18,864 bases of DNA from Candidatus Bipolaricaulis sp. (GCA_020062805.1 JAGUVP010000033.1:1-18864), one strand, 5' to 3'; shown: positions 8,225 to 15,039, counted from the stretch's first letter. Numbers and translations: made by a program. Notes: generated by a model not told the origin, from the sequence alone.

Positions 8225-8243
8225 GTCGCCGGTGCTCTATAAT
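8216..8243 (+). promoter_or_regulatory. Near-consensus sigma-70 promoter of the perR oxidative stress operon
   Basis: TTGACA (8216-8221) and TATAAT (8238-8243) both match consensus at all six positions, with a 16-base spacer. Transcription should start about 8249-8252, only 5-8 bases before the perR ATG at 8257. This excludes the ATG at 8242, which lies inside the -10 box, as a start on this transcript, and implies a leaderless or nearly leaderless mRNA. Confidence 0.82.
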
Positions 8244-8256
8244 GAGAAGCAGAATC

Positions 8257-8667
8257 ATGAGCAAGCGAGAGCTGACCCCCAAGCACCGACAAGTACTGGA
8301 CGCGATGCAGGGTCGTACGGACCACCCCACCGCCGAGGACCTGTACAACACCCTCCGCAGCCGAGGCGATCGGGCCAGTTTGGCCACGGTCTACCGCGCC
8401 CTGCGGTCCCTGGCTGAAGATGGCCTCGTACGGGAGGTCCGAGGGCTGGGAGCGGATCGTTTCGATCCGATTCGGAAGCCCCACTACCACCACGTCTGCG
8501 CGCGCTGTGGCCGGGTCTATGACGCCGATCTTCCCTACCAAGAGAGCCTCGACGCGCTCCTACAACACCGGACGGGGAGCACTGTCTCGGGTCATGAGAT
8601 CACGTTCTTCGGGGTTTGTGCATCTTGCTTAAACGCAAAGGAGGAAGGCGATGGCAAAAGTAGCTAG
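8257..8667 (+). CDS. perR: Fur-family peroxide-sensing repressor PerR
   Basis: A 136-residue Fur-family metalloregulator. Seen: an N-terminal winged helix with the DNA-reading text ASLATVYRALRSLAEDGLV, a metal site and a structural zinc site formed by CARC (81-84) and CASC (121-124). All five B. subtilis PerR regulatory ligands have counterparts: His23, Asp70, His76, His78 and Asp89; Asp at the last position favours PerR over Fur. In PerR, bound iron drives oxidation of two of these histidines by peroxide, releasing the repressor from DNA. It heads an operon of peroxide, superoxide and iron-storage genes, matching that role. The start is placed at 8257 because the upstream ATG at 8242 is in the promoter. 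Its end overlaps dpsL by 17 bases. Confidence 0.9.
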   Translation: MSKRELTPKHRQVLDAMQGRTDHPTAEDLYNTLRSRGDRASLATVYRALRSLAEDGLVREVRGLGADRFDPIRKPHYHHVCARCGRVYDADLPYQESLDALLQHRTGSTVSGHEITFFGVCASCLNAKEEGDGKSS

Positions 8668-9202
8668 AGAAATGGTGGAGCGGGCAGGAGTGAACGTGGA
8701 TCAACTCCTGGAACTGCTCGTGAAGAACGCTGCGGCGGAGCTCACGACGTACTATTACTACACGATCCTGCGGGTGAACCTCATCGGCCTCGATGGGGAA
8801 GGGATCAAGGAGATCGCTGAGGTGGCGCGGATCGAGGATCGTAACCACTTCGAGGCGCTCGTCCCCCGCATCTACGAGCTCGGGGGCAAGCTCCCGAACT
8901 GCATGAAGGAGTTCCACGACATCTCGGCGTGCCCGCCGGCGAACCTGCCCAAGGACCCGCGGGACATCAAGGCCATGCTCCAGACCCTCGTCGAGGCCGA
9001 GCGGTGTGCCGTCCGTGGGTACACACACATCTGCAACCTCACTGCCGGCAAGGACCACCGCACCTACGACCTCGCGCTGGCGATCCTCAACGAGGAGATC
9101 GAGCACGAGTCGTGGTTCTCGGAGTTCTTGGGCGAGGGCCCGTCGGGGCACTTCATGCGCCACGGCGAGACATCGCCGTTTGTGTCGAAGTTTCTGAAGT
9201 AG
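8651..9202 (+). CDS. DpsL / thioferritin-like Dps-like ferritin
   Basis: A 183-residue four-helix ferritin-like protein very close in text to the archaeal DpsL (thioferritin) group: AAELTTYYYYTILR, EGIKEIAEVARIEDRNHFE, RIYELGGKLP, EIEHESWF and PSGHF. Likely di-iron ligands are Glu30, Glu62, His66, Glu117, Glu149 and His152. Cys94 and Cys119 match the conserved cysteine pair that lies by the ferroxidase site in Sulfolobus DpsL; Cys84 and Cys128 are extra. The family forms 12-subunit cages that use hydrogen peroxide to oxidise and store iron, protecting DNA from Fenton chemistry. AAAGGAGG precedes the ATG, and the gene overlaps perR, so it is the first effector under that regulator. Bacterial copies occur mainly in anaerobes. 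It differs from classical Dps in its cysteines and in its intra-subunit metal site. Confidence 0.88.
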   Translation: MAKVAREMVERAGVNVDQLLELLVKNAAAELTTYYYYTILRVNLIGLDGEGIKEIAEVARIEDRNHFEALVPRIYELGGKLPNCMKEFHDISACPPANLPKDPRDIKAMLQTLVEAERCAVRGYTHICNLTAGKDHRTYDLALAILNEEIEHESWFSEFLGEGPSGHFMRHGETSPFVSKFLK

Positions 9203-9204
9203 GG

Positions 9205-9453
9205 ATGCGGGAGATCACGCCCGACGAGCTCCGCGCTGCGGACGGCCGAGACGGCCACCCAGCGTGGGTGGCCCACGCCGGCCAGGTCTACGACGTCACG
9301 GGGAGCTTCCTCTGGAAGGGTGGGGTTCACGAGGCACAGCACGCTGCCGGCCGGGATCTCACCGCAGAACTGGAGGATGCTCCCCATGGGGTGGAGTTCG
9401 TTGAGCGGTTCCCGATGGTGGGGCGGTTGACCACGAAAGGAGGCAGCACATGA
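9205..9453 (+). CDS. Small stand-alone cytochrome b5-like heme-binding protein
   Basis: An 82-residue protein that is a single cytochrome b5-like heme/steroid-binding domain: ITPDELRAADGRDGHPAW, then VAHAGQVYDVTGSFLWKGG, then HAAGRDLTAELEDAPHG. His42 or His46 and His61 are the likely axial heme ligands; the eukaryotic HPGG motif is replaced by the KGGVHEAQH form seen in small bacterial relatives. There is no signal peptide or membrane helix, so it should be cytoplasmic. The start is two bases after the dpsL stop, and its stop overlaps the rubrerythrin start as ATGA, so it is made together with both. A role as electron donor to, or heme partner of, the surrounding peroxide and superoxide enzymes is inferred from position only. 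Confidence 0.82.
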   Translation: MREITPDELRAADGRDGHPAWVAHAGQVYDVTGSFLWKGGVHEAQHAAGRDLTAELEDAPHGVEFVERFPMVGRLTTKGGST

Positions 9454-9953
9454 AGAAGATGACGGAGGCGAACCTGAAGGATGCCTTTGCCGGCGAATCG
9501 CAGGCACACATGCGGTACCTGATCTTCGCCGAGGTGGCCGAGGACGAGAAGCGGCCGAACCTGGCTCGCCTGTTCCGGGCGATCGCCTACGCCGAGCAGA
9601 TCCACGCCGCAAACCACCTGCGCGAGCTGGGGATGGTCCGCACAAGCCCGGACAACCTCCAGGAAGCGATCGGGGGCGAGTCGTTCGAGGTGGCGGAAAT
9701 GTACCCGGCGTACCACGCCGTGGCCGAGCTCCAGGGGGAGAAGGGGGCGATGCGCTCCACCCACTACGCGCTCGAGGCGGAGAAGATCCACGCCGCGATG
9801 TACACGAAGGCGCGGGAAAACGCCCTTGCGGGGAAGGATGTTCAGATCGAGAAGATTCAGATCTGCGCCGTATGTGGCCACACGGTGGAGGGGGAGGCGC
9901 CCGAGCGCTGCCCCATCTGCCAGGCGCCCCGGGCCAAGTTCAGAGCGTTCTAA
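9450..9953 (+). CDS. rbr: Rubrerythrin
   Basis: A 167-residue rubrerythrin. The N-terminal four-helix di-iron domain shows GESQAHMRY (Glu16), AYAEQIHAANH (Glu49, His52), EVAEMYPAY and ALEAEKIHAAMY. The C-terminal rubredoxin-like domain has CAVC at 139-142 and CPIC at 154-157 for a single iron. The family reduces hydrogen peroxide to water with electrons passed through the rubredoxin site, mainly in anaerobes. It is somewhat shorter than the 190-residue Desulfovibrio type, typical of the compact class. AAAGGAGG lies just before the ATG and the start overlaps the cytochrome b5-like gene by four bases. Confidence 0.96.
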   Translation: MKKMTEANLKDAFAGESQAHMRYLIFAEVAEDEKRPNLARLFRAIAYAEQIHAANHLRELGMVRTSPDNLQEAIGGESFEVAEMYPAYHAVAELQGEKGAMRSTHYALEAEKIHAAMYTKARENALAGKDVQIEKIQICAVCGHTVEGEAPERCPICQAPRAKFRAF

Positions 9954-9967
9954 GCAAGGAGGTCAGC

Positions 9968-10639
9968 ATGGAAAAGCGTATCCCGCTCATCGGAGATCCA
10001 GCTCCACCGTTCGTCGCCCAGACGACGCGGGGAAAGATCGAGTTCCCCAAGGACTATCAGGGAAAATGGGTCGTGTTGTTCTCGCACCCGGCGGACTTCA
10101 CGCCCGTGTGCACGACGGAGTTCGTGGCGTTCGCCCAGCGGTACCCGGAGTTCCAGAAGATGGGAGCGGAACTCCTCGGCCTGTCCGTGGACCACATCTA
10201 CTCCCACATCAAGTGGACGGAGTGGATCGCCGAGAACCTGAAGGTACAGATCCCGTTCCCGATCATCGCCGACACCACGGGGAAGATCGCCGAGCTCTAT
10301 GGGATGATCCACCCCGGGGCCTCGGAGTCGGCCGCGGTGCGGGCGGTGTTCCTCATCTGCCCGCAGGGGATCGTCCGCGCGATCGTGTACTACCCGATGA
10401 ACATCGGACGGAACATGGACGAGATCGTCCGGCTCCTCAAGGCGTTCCAAACCGCGGTGAAGGAGAAGGTTGCGCTGCCGGCCGACTGGCCGAAGAACGG
10501 CCTCATCGGCGATCACGGGATCGTCCCCCCGCCGGACACGGAGGACGGGGCGAAGAAGCGTCTCGGCGAGGCCAAGTCTGGCCAGATCGAGTGTCACGAT
10601 TGGTGGTTCTGCCACCGGAAACTGAAGGAGAACGCATGA
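9968..10639 (+). CDS. Peroxiredoxin, archaeal Prx6-like (AhpC/TSA family)
   Basis: A 223-residue peroxiredoxin. The peroxidatic Cys48 lies in PADFTPVCTTE with the supporting Pro41 and Thr45, and Arg125 completes the site. A long C-terminal extension carries Cys209 and Cys215 in the ECHDWWFCH segment, the same arrangement as the Aeropyrum/Pyrococcus type, in which these cysteines take part in resolving the sulfenic acid. It reduces hydrogen peroxide and alkyl hydroperoxides using thiol or thioredoxin-like donors. The ATG at 9968 is preceded by AAGGAGG, 14 bases after the rubrerythrin stop; the frame stays open upstream, but this site clearly decides the start. Its end overlaps ferritin as ATGA. 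Confidence 0.95.
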   Translation: MEKRIPLIGDPAPPFVAQTTRGKIEFPKDYQGKWVVLFSHPADFTPVCTTEFVAFAQRYPEFQKMGAELLGLSVDHIYSHIKWTEWIAENLKVQIPFPIIADTTGKIAELYGMIHPGASESAAVRAVFLICPQGIVRAIVYYPMNIGRNMDEIVRLLKAFQTAVKEKVALPADWPKNGLIGDHGIVPPPDTEDGAKKRLGEAKSGQIECHDWWFCHRKLKENA

Positions 10640-11136
10640 TCGGGAAGAAGATGGAAGCCGCTCTGAACGAGCAGATCAAAGAGGAACTCGCCTCCGCCTA
10701 CCTGTACCTGTCCATGTCGGCGCACTTCGCCGCCGAGGGTTGGGACGGGATGGCTGGCTGGATGAGAGTTCAAGCTCAGGAGGAACAGGAACACGCGATG
10801 CGCCTGTTCGACCACATTGTGGAACGGGGAGGGAAAGTGAAGCTCCATGCACTTCCCGCACCCGAAGCAAAGTGGGCTTCTCCTCTCGCCGCGTTCCAGG
10901 CTGCCCACAAGCACGAGCAGCACATCACGGCCTGCATCCACAGCCTCGTCGACCTCGCCGTCAAGGAGAAGGACCACGCCGCCGGGGCGATGCTCCAGTG
11001 GTTTGTGACCGAGCAGGTGGAGGAAGAGGATCACGCGAGCAAAGCCGTCCAGCTCCTGAAGCTGATGGGTAGCGAGGGCCGCGGCTTGGTCATCGCCGAC
11101 CACGAGCTCGGCCGCCGCGTGGCAGAGAAGGACTAG
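10636..11136 (+). CDS. ftnA: Ferritin, bacterial FtnA type
   Basis: A 166-residue non-heme ferritin. The ferroxidase residues line up with E. coli FtnA at the same numbers: Glu17, Glu50, His53, Glu94, Gln127 and Glu130. Signature text includes NEQIKEELASAYLYLSMSA, EEQEHAMRLFDHIVERGG and TEQVEEEDHA. It assembles into a 24-subunit cage storing iron as ferric mineral, which lowers free iron for Fenton reactions. The start overlaps the peroxiredoxin stop as ATGA and follows AAGGAG. With DpsL upstream the operon carries two different iron-storage cages. Confidence 0.96.
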   Translation: MIGKKMEAALNEQIKEELASAYLYLSMSAHFAAEGWDGMAGWMRVQAQEEQEHAMRLFDHIVERGGKVKLHALPAPEAKWASPLAAFQAAHKHEQHITACIHSLVDLAVKEKDHAAGAMLQWFVTEQVEEEDHASKAVQLLKLMGSEGRGLVIADHELGRRVAEKD

Positions 11137-11145
11137 GAGGAAACG

Positions 11146-11538
11146 ATGGGCATTGCATCCAAAATACAAACTGCTGACTGGAAGGCAGAAAAACACGTTC
11201 CGATGATCGAGTGCCCGGATCGGGCGAAGGCGGAGGAATGGGTGGCGGTGAAGGTGAGCCTCGGCAAGGCCACGGCGCACCCGAACACGACCGAGCATCA
11301 CATCCGCTGGATCGGGGCTTACTTCGCCCCGGACGGGGACAGGTTCATCTACGACCTGGGAAAGTTCGAGTTCAACGCCCACGGGGAGGCGGTGGCCGGA
11401 CCCAACCAAGGGCCGGTGTACACCCACCACGAGGTGTTGTTCTCGTTCAAGACCTCGAAGCCGGGAACGCTCCACGCCCTGGCGTACTGCAACATCCACG
11501 GGTTGTGGGAGTCGGAGAAGCGGGTCGAGCTCGCGTAG
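11146..11538 (+). CDS. Superoxide reductase, neelaredoxin (one-iron) type
   Basis: A 130-residue superoxide reductase. The single catalytic iron is held by four histidines and one cysteine: His17 in EKHVP, His45 and His51 in AHPNTTEHHIRW, and Cys115 plus His118 in YCNIHGLWE. The Glu15-Lys16 pair next to His17 is the usual sixth-position and superoxide-guiding pair. There is no N-terminal desulforedoxin domain, so it is the one-iron class. It reduces superoxide to peroxide without making oxygen; the rubrerythrin and peroxiredoxin encoded upstream can then remove the peroxide. AGGAGG precedes the ATG, nine bases after the ferritin stop. It is the last gene of the operon. Confidence 0.97.
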   Translation: MGIASKIQTADWKAEKHVPMIECPDRAKAEEWVAVKVSLGKATAHPNTTEHHIRWIGAYFAPDGDRFIYDLGKFEFNAHGEAVAGPNQGPVYTHHEVLFSFKTSKPGTLHALAYCNIHGLWESEKRVELA

Positions 11539-11543
11539 ACAGG

Positions 11544-11559
11544 GCGCTTGGCAAAGCGC
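11544..11559 (+). terminator. Small hairpin after the superoxide reductase gene
   Basis: GCGCTT and AAGCGC form a perfect six-base stem with loop GGCA, beginning five bases after the stop codon. No run of T follows, so a factor-independent terminator is doubtful, but it may mark the 3' end of the operon transcript. Confidence 0.35.
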
Positions 11560-11570
11560 AGATGACAACC

Positions 11571-11625
11571 ATGCAACGCGATAGGACGGCGCTCCGCGCT
11601 GGCGCAGATGCTGAGCGTTGGGCAT
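11571..11625. repeat. Imperfect 55-bp inverted repeat, vaguely attC-like
   Basis: ATGCAACGC at 11571-11579 can pair with GCGTTGGGCAT at 11615-11625 apart from a two-base bulge. The inside holds a second short GCGC stem. The right end GTTGGGC fits the GTTRRRY core of integron recombination sites, but the left end ATGCAAC does not fit RYYYAAC. The 11539-11755 spacer holds nothing else I can name. Confidence 0.3.
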
Positions 11626-11755
11626 CGTCACCTGTCTTCGCGCTTCGCCGTGGAGCTCACCGCTCGGAGAACTCCGCCTGCGAGTCGCGCTTCTAGCTGC
11701 TGCAGGCTCCTCGTATGCGTCGGCATGCACTATCACGGTCGAGGAGGTTTCGAGA

Positions 11756-12160
11756 ATGCAAGTCCCTGTCATCAGCGAGTCGGTTGTGCAGTTCCTGCAC
11801 CACTTCGAAGAAGTGGCGGTGAAGGAGGACTTCAGCCTCCTTCGAGACCTGATTGATGAGCGGGCTTGCTTCCGGTTCAACGACGGGGACTTCGTGGGTC
11901 ACCAAGCCATTCAGGCTGCGTTTGAGAAGACCTGGCGCGGTGATCCCACGGTCAAGAAGTCGCGCTTCTACCTTTCTGACATCGTTGTACTCACAGTGGA
12001 TCAGTCCTCTGCCACCGCCACCTACACGTACAACTGGGAGGGTACACAAGGAGGCCGGGAGTTCAGGATTCAGGGCCGCGGAACTCGAGTCGTTGTGCGT
12101 CACGGCGGCAAGTTGAGGATCATCCACGAGCATCTCAGTCGTTTCCCTCGGCCGCAGTGA
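11756..12160 (+). CDS. SnoaL/DUF4440-like NTF2-fold protein
   Basis: A 134-residue single-domain protein with the pattern of the SnoaL/DUF4440 group in the NTF2-like cone fold: a helical start with VVQFLHHFEEVAVKEDFSLLRDLIDE, then FNDGDFVGHQAIQAAFEKTW, then four beta strands ending KLRIIHEHLSRFP. In this family the cone holds a small ligand or an active site, but no catalytic residues can be assigned, so the function is open. The start at 11756 has GAGGAGG about nine bases upstream. The frame stays open to a TTG at 11618 that would add 46 residues, but no ribosome binding site is seen there. It stands apart from the oxidative stress operon by 217 bases and precedes the UV-repair cluster by 28 bases. 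Confidence 0.75.
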   Translation: MQVPVISESVVQFLHHFEEVAVKEDFSLLRDLIDERACFRFNDGDFVGHQAIQAAFEKTWRGDPTVKKSRFYLSDIVVLTVDQSSATATYTYNWEGTQGGREFRIQGRGTRVVVRHGGKLRIIHEHLSRFPRPQ

Positions 12161-12188
12161 TGCCTGGCTACGGGAGGCAGCGCCGCTG

Positions 12189-13157
12189 ATGCTGAGGTTC
12201 GCCCGCCCGAGGATCGTCGTCAGCCGATGCCTGGGGTTCGCCCACTGCCGGTACGACGGGAGCGTGATCTCTGCTTCCGAGGTCGGGGCGATGGCGGGGG
12301 AGGTGGAGTTCGTCACGGTGTGCCCGGAGATGGAGATTGGACTCCCCTCGCCCCGTCAGCCTCTGCGCCTGGTGGGGACGGGGGAGCCCCGCCTCCTCCA
12401 ACCGGCCACATGGAAGGACTTCACCGACCCGATGCAGGCATTTGCCCACAAGCTCTTCTCCTCTCTCCCGCCGGTCGACGGGTTTGTCCTCAAGAACCGC
12501 TCCCCCTCGTGCGGGATTGCCGATGCCAAGGTGTACTCATCCACAGAGAAAGGGACCGCGATAACCCGCCGGGCGGGGATGTTCGGGCAGGCGGTGCGGG
12601 ACCGGTACCCGAAGCTACCGGTGGAGGACGAGGGTCGGCTCACAAACCGGTCCCTGCGGGAGGCGTTCCTGACCTCGGTCTTCGCCCTCGCCTCTCTCCG
12701 CGAGGTCGAGGCCACCGGGAAGATGCGGAACCTGGTGATGTTTCACGCTCGGTACAAGCTCCTCCTCATGGCCTTGGGGCAGGCACGGCTTGCGGAGCTG
12801 GGGCGGATTGTCGCCAACCCTGACCGCCTCCCGGCCGGGGACGTCCTGCATCGGTACCGGGAGGCCTTTGAGGAGGCGCTCGGTCGGCCCTTGCGCCGGC
12901 CGTCGGCGGCCAACGCCCTCCTCCACGCGTTCGGGTACGTCACGGATGGCCTGTCCCCGGGCGAGCGAACCTACTTCCTGGAGACCCTTGCCGAGCACAG
13001 GGCCGGCCACGTCCCCCTCTCGGCACCGGTGGGCGTTCTGCGGGCGTGGATCGTTCGGTTCGACGTCGCGTACCTCGCCGACCAGCGCCTGTTCTTCCCG
13101 TTCCCGTCTTCGCTCTTGTCGCTCGCGGACTCAGGGCAGGGGCGGGAGCCCGCGTGA
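12189..13157 (+). CDS. ybgA: YbgA-like DUF523-DUF1722 iron-sulfur protein
   Basis: A 322-residue two-domain protein. The N-terminal DUF523 half has VSRCLGFAHCRYDG (Cys14, Cys20), VCPEMEIGLPSPR (Cys45) and KNRSPSCG (Cys108). This is the cysteine pattern of the TudS thiouracil desulfurases, which hold a [4Fe-4S] cluster. The C-terminal DUF1722 half spans about residues 175-300. E. coli YbgA has the same domain order and lies beside the photolyase gene phr; here too a photolyase is three genes downstream, which supports a link to photodamage or modified nucleobases. The true reaction of the two-domain form is not established as far as I know. GGGAGG lies 11 bases before the ATG, and the stop overlaps the endonuclease start as GTGA. 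Confidence 0.88.
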   Translation: MLRFARPRIVVSRCLGFAHCRYDGSVISASEVGAMAGEVEFVTVCPEMEIGLPSPRQPLRLVGTGEPRLLQPATWKDFTDPMQAFAHKLFSSLPPVDGFVLKNRSPSCGIADAKVYSSTEKGTAITRRAGMFGQAVRDRYPKLPVEDEGRLTNRSLREAFLTSVFALASLREVEATGKMRNLVMFHARYKLLLMALGQARLAELGRIVANPDRLPAGDVLHRYREAFEEALGRPLRRPSAANALLHAFGYVTDGLSPGERTYFLETLAEHRAGHVPLSAPVGVLRAWIVRFDVAYLADQRLFFPFPSSLLSLADSGQGREPA

Positions 13158-14059
13158 GGATCGGCTACCCGTGCATCAACCTCGGCCTTCCGTGCCGCCC
13201 GAGCCGCACGTTTCGCCTGGCGTCCCTGAGTGAAGAGCGGCTTTTCTCCACAGTAGACGGGAACCTCCAGTGCCTGGAGGAGATCGTCCGCTGGAACGCC
13301 CGCCACGGACTCCTCTTTCTCCGGATCACGTCCGACCTCGTCCCGTTGGCGTCCCGGCCGGAGAACACCTTCCCGTGGGACGAGGAGTTCGCCTCTCGGT
13401 TCGCCGCTATCGGACAGCTGACCGAAAGCCTTGGGATGCGGATCTCCATGCACCCCGGTCAGTACACGCTCCTCAATTCGCCCCGGTCGGAGGTGGTCGA
13501 GGCCGCACGCGCTGACCTCCGCTACCATGCCCGTGTGCTCGACCTCCTTGGGCTTGACGCGACAGCGAAGATCCAGATCCATGGGGGTGGGGGGTACGGA
13601 GACAAGAAGGCAGCCTCGGAGCGGTTTGCAGGCGCTATCGACGCCCTCGATCCTGCGGTGCGGAGGCGGCTTGTTGTGGAAAATGACGAGCGGCTGTACT
13701 CGTTTTCGGACGTGGTCGAGCTCTACAGGCGGACGGGGCTTCCGGTCGTGTTCGACGCGTTCCACCACGCCCTGAACGGGGATCGCCACTCCCTTCCCGA
13801 GGCCCTCGCCGTTCAGTACGAGACGTGGGGGCCCGAGGACGGGCTCCCGATCGTGGACTACTCGTCGCCGCTCCCCGACGGGCGGCGGGGGAGCCATGCC
13901 CACGCCCTGGACAAAGAGGACTTCCTCCGGTTCCTGGAGGAAAGCCGACCCCACGACTTCGATCTGATGCTCGAGGTGAAAGACAAGGAACAGAGCGCCC
14001 TGCAAGCCCTGGACTTAGCAAGAGCTGACCCGCGCCTTCGCAACAGAGGCAGGGCGTGA
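13154..14059 (+). CDS. uvsE: UV damage endonuclease, UVDE family
   Basis: A 301-residue TIM-barrel endonuclease of the UvsE/UVDE family. Family text is clear throughout: RIGYPCINLGL at the start, a Thr-Ser-Asp-Leu (TSDLVP) segment, SMHPGQYTLLNSPRSEVV, KIQIHGGGGYGDK, LVVENDERLYSF and PVVFDAFHHALNGD. The His, Glu and Asp residues in these blocks bind the metal cluster. The enzyme nicks DNA 5' of cyclobutane dimers, 6-4 photoproducts and some other lesions, giving a light-independent repair route. The start is GTG, overlapping the upstream stop by four bases (GTGA); the frame is open further back inside ybgA, but the family begins exactly here. The stop again overlaps the next start as GTGA, so it sits in a translationally coupled run with YbgA and the hydrolase. 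Confidence 0.95.
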   Translation: MRIGYPCINLGLPCRPSRTFRLASLSEERLFSTVDGNLQCLEEIVRWNARHGLLFLRITSDLVPLASRPENTFPWDEEFASRFAAIGQLTESLGMRISMHPGQYTLLNSPRSEVVEAARADLRYHARVLDLLGLDATAKIQIHGGGGYGDKKAASERFAGAIDALDPAVRRRLVVENDERLYSFSDVVELYRRTGLPVVFDAFHHALNGDRHSLPEALAVQYETWGPEDGLPIVDYSSPLPDGRRGSHAHALDKEDFLRFLEESRPHDFDLMLEVKDKEQSALQALDLARADPRLRNRGRA

Positions 14060-15039
14060 GCCTCGCCATTGCGCTCGGCCTGCTCGTCGGGACCCTGTTT
14101 GTCCTGCCGCTGGTGGTCCCTCTGCCTCCCCTCCGCGACACAGTGCCCCCGGAGGCACTTGCTGATCCCGATAGCCAGTTCGTAGTTCTCGACGGGATCA
14201 CCGTTCACTACAAGGCCGCTGGAGCGGGAGAGACGGGGTTCGTCCTCCTCCACGGGTTCGGGGCGAGCACGTTTTCGTGGCGGGAGGTCCTGAGCGCGTT
14301 CTCGGCGTGGGGGAACACCGTCGCGTTCGACCGACCTGGGTTCGGACTCACCGAACGCCCGCTCGCCTGGGTTGGGGCGAACCCGTACGCGGCCGAGAGC
14401 CAGATCGCCTTTGCCCTGTGCCTCATGGATGAACTTGGGATCGAGAAAGCGATCCTCGTCGGCCACTCCGCGGGAGGCGGCATCGCACTCCTCACCGCCC
14501 TCACCCATCCCGAGAGAGTCGCGGCACTTGTCCTGATCTCCCCGGCCACGGGAGGTGGAGGCCCGTTCCCCGCGTGGCTCCGGCCCGTCCTCGCCACGCC
14601 TCAGGCCCGGCGCCTGGGACCGCTCTTGGTGCGGCGGATCCGCACCCAAGGCCCAGACATCCTGAGCCAGTCATGGCATGACCCGAGCCTCCTCACCCCG
14701 GAGGTCATCATCGGGTACGAGAAACCCCTGCGGGCTCAGGACTGGGATCGCGCCTTGTGGGAGGTTACCCTGGCCGCCCGTCCCGCCGAGGTTGCGAGCC
14801 GACTGGGGTGGATCTCCGTCCCAACCCTGGTCGTCACGGGTGATGACGACCGGATCGTTCCCGCAGAGAGGAGCAGGGAGATCGCCGCCCGCATCCCGGG
14901 AGCGGAACTGGTTGCCCTTGCGTCCTGCGGCCACTTGCCCCACGAGGAGCGGCCCGCCGAGTTCCTCGACGCGGTCCAGCTGTTCCTCTCACGCCACGGC
15001 TTCATCCGGCCACCCCAAGTCGAGGCTGATACCCCATGA
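14056..15039 (+). CDS. Membrane-anchored alpha/beta hydrolase
   Basis: A 327-residue alpha/beta hydrolase. The catalytic triad is visible as Ser138 in GHSAGG, Asp263-Asp265 in VVTGDDDRIVP and His293 in ASCGHLPHEERP, with the oxyanion-hole motif LHGFGAS at 65-71. About 25 hydrophobic N-terminal residues (SLAIALGLLVGTLFVLPLVV) suggest a membrane anchor or an uncleaved signal. The overall text resembles esterase/peroxidase-like members of the AB hydrolase-1 family, but the substrate cannot be told. It starts with GTG overlapping the endonuclease stop and ends overlapping the photolyase ATG, so it is locked between two DNA repair genes in the same operon. Its role there is unexplained. Confidence 0.88.
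   Translation: MSLAIALGLLVGTLFVLPLVVPLPPLRDTVPPEALADPDSQFVVLDGITVHYKAAGAGETGFVLLHGFGASTFSWREVLSAFSAWGNTVAFDRPGFGLTERPLAWVGANPYAAESQIAFALCLMDELGIEKAILVGHSAGGGIALLTALTHPERVAALVLISPATGGGGPFPAWLRPVLATPQARRLGPLLVRRIRTQGPDILSQSWHDPSLLTPEVIIGYEKPLRAQDWDRALWEVTLAARPAEVASRLGWISVPTLVVTGDDDRIVPAERSREIAARIPGAELVALASCGHLPHEERPAEFLDAVQLFLSRHGFIRPPQVEADTP

Noticed and set aside
8242..8256. ATG at 8242 as the start of perR
   Set aside because: It is inside the TATAAT box of the operon promoter, and PerR proteins do not need the extra five residues.
11618..11755. TTG-started 46-residue extension of the SnoaL-like protein, with a faint signal-peptide look
   Set aside because: No ribosome binding site at the TTG, while GAGGAGG precedes the ATG at 11756.
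10594..11880. A minus-strand open frame of 428 codons
   Set aside because: It is antisense to ferritin and superoxide reductase, which are certain, and its protein text matches nothing.
12971..14005. A minus-strand open frame of 344 codons
   Set aside because: Antisense to the UV damage endonuclease; no ribosome binding site or domain.
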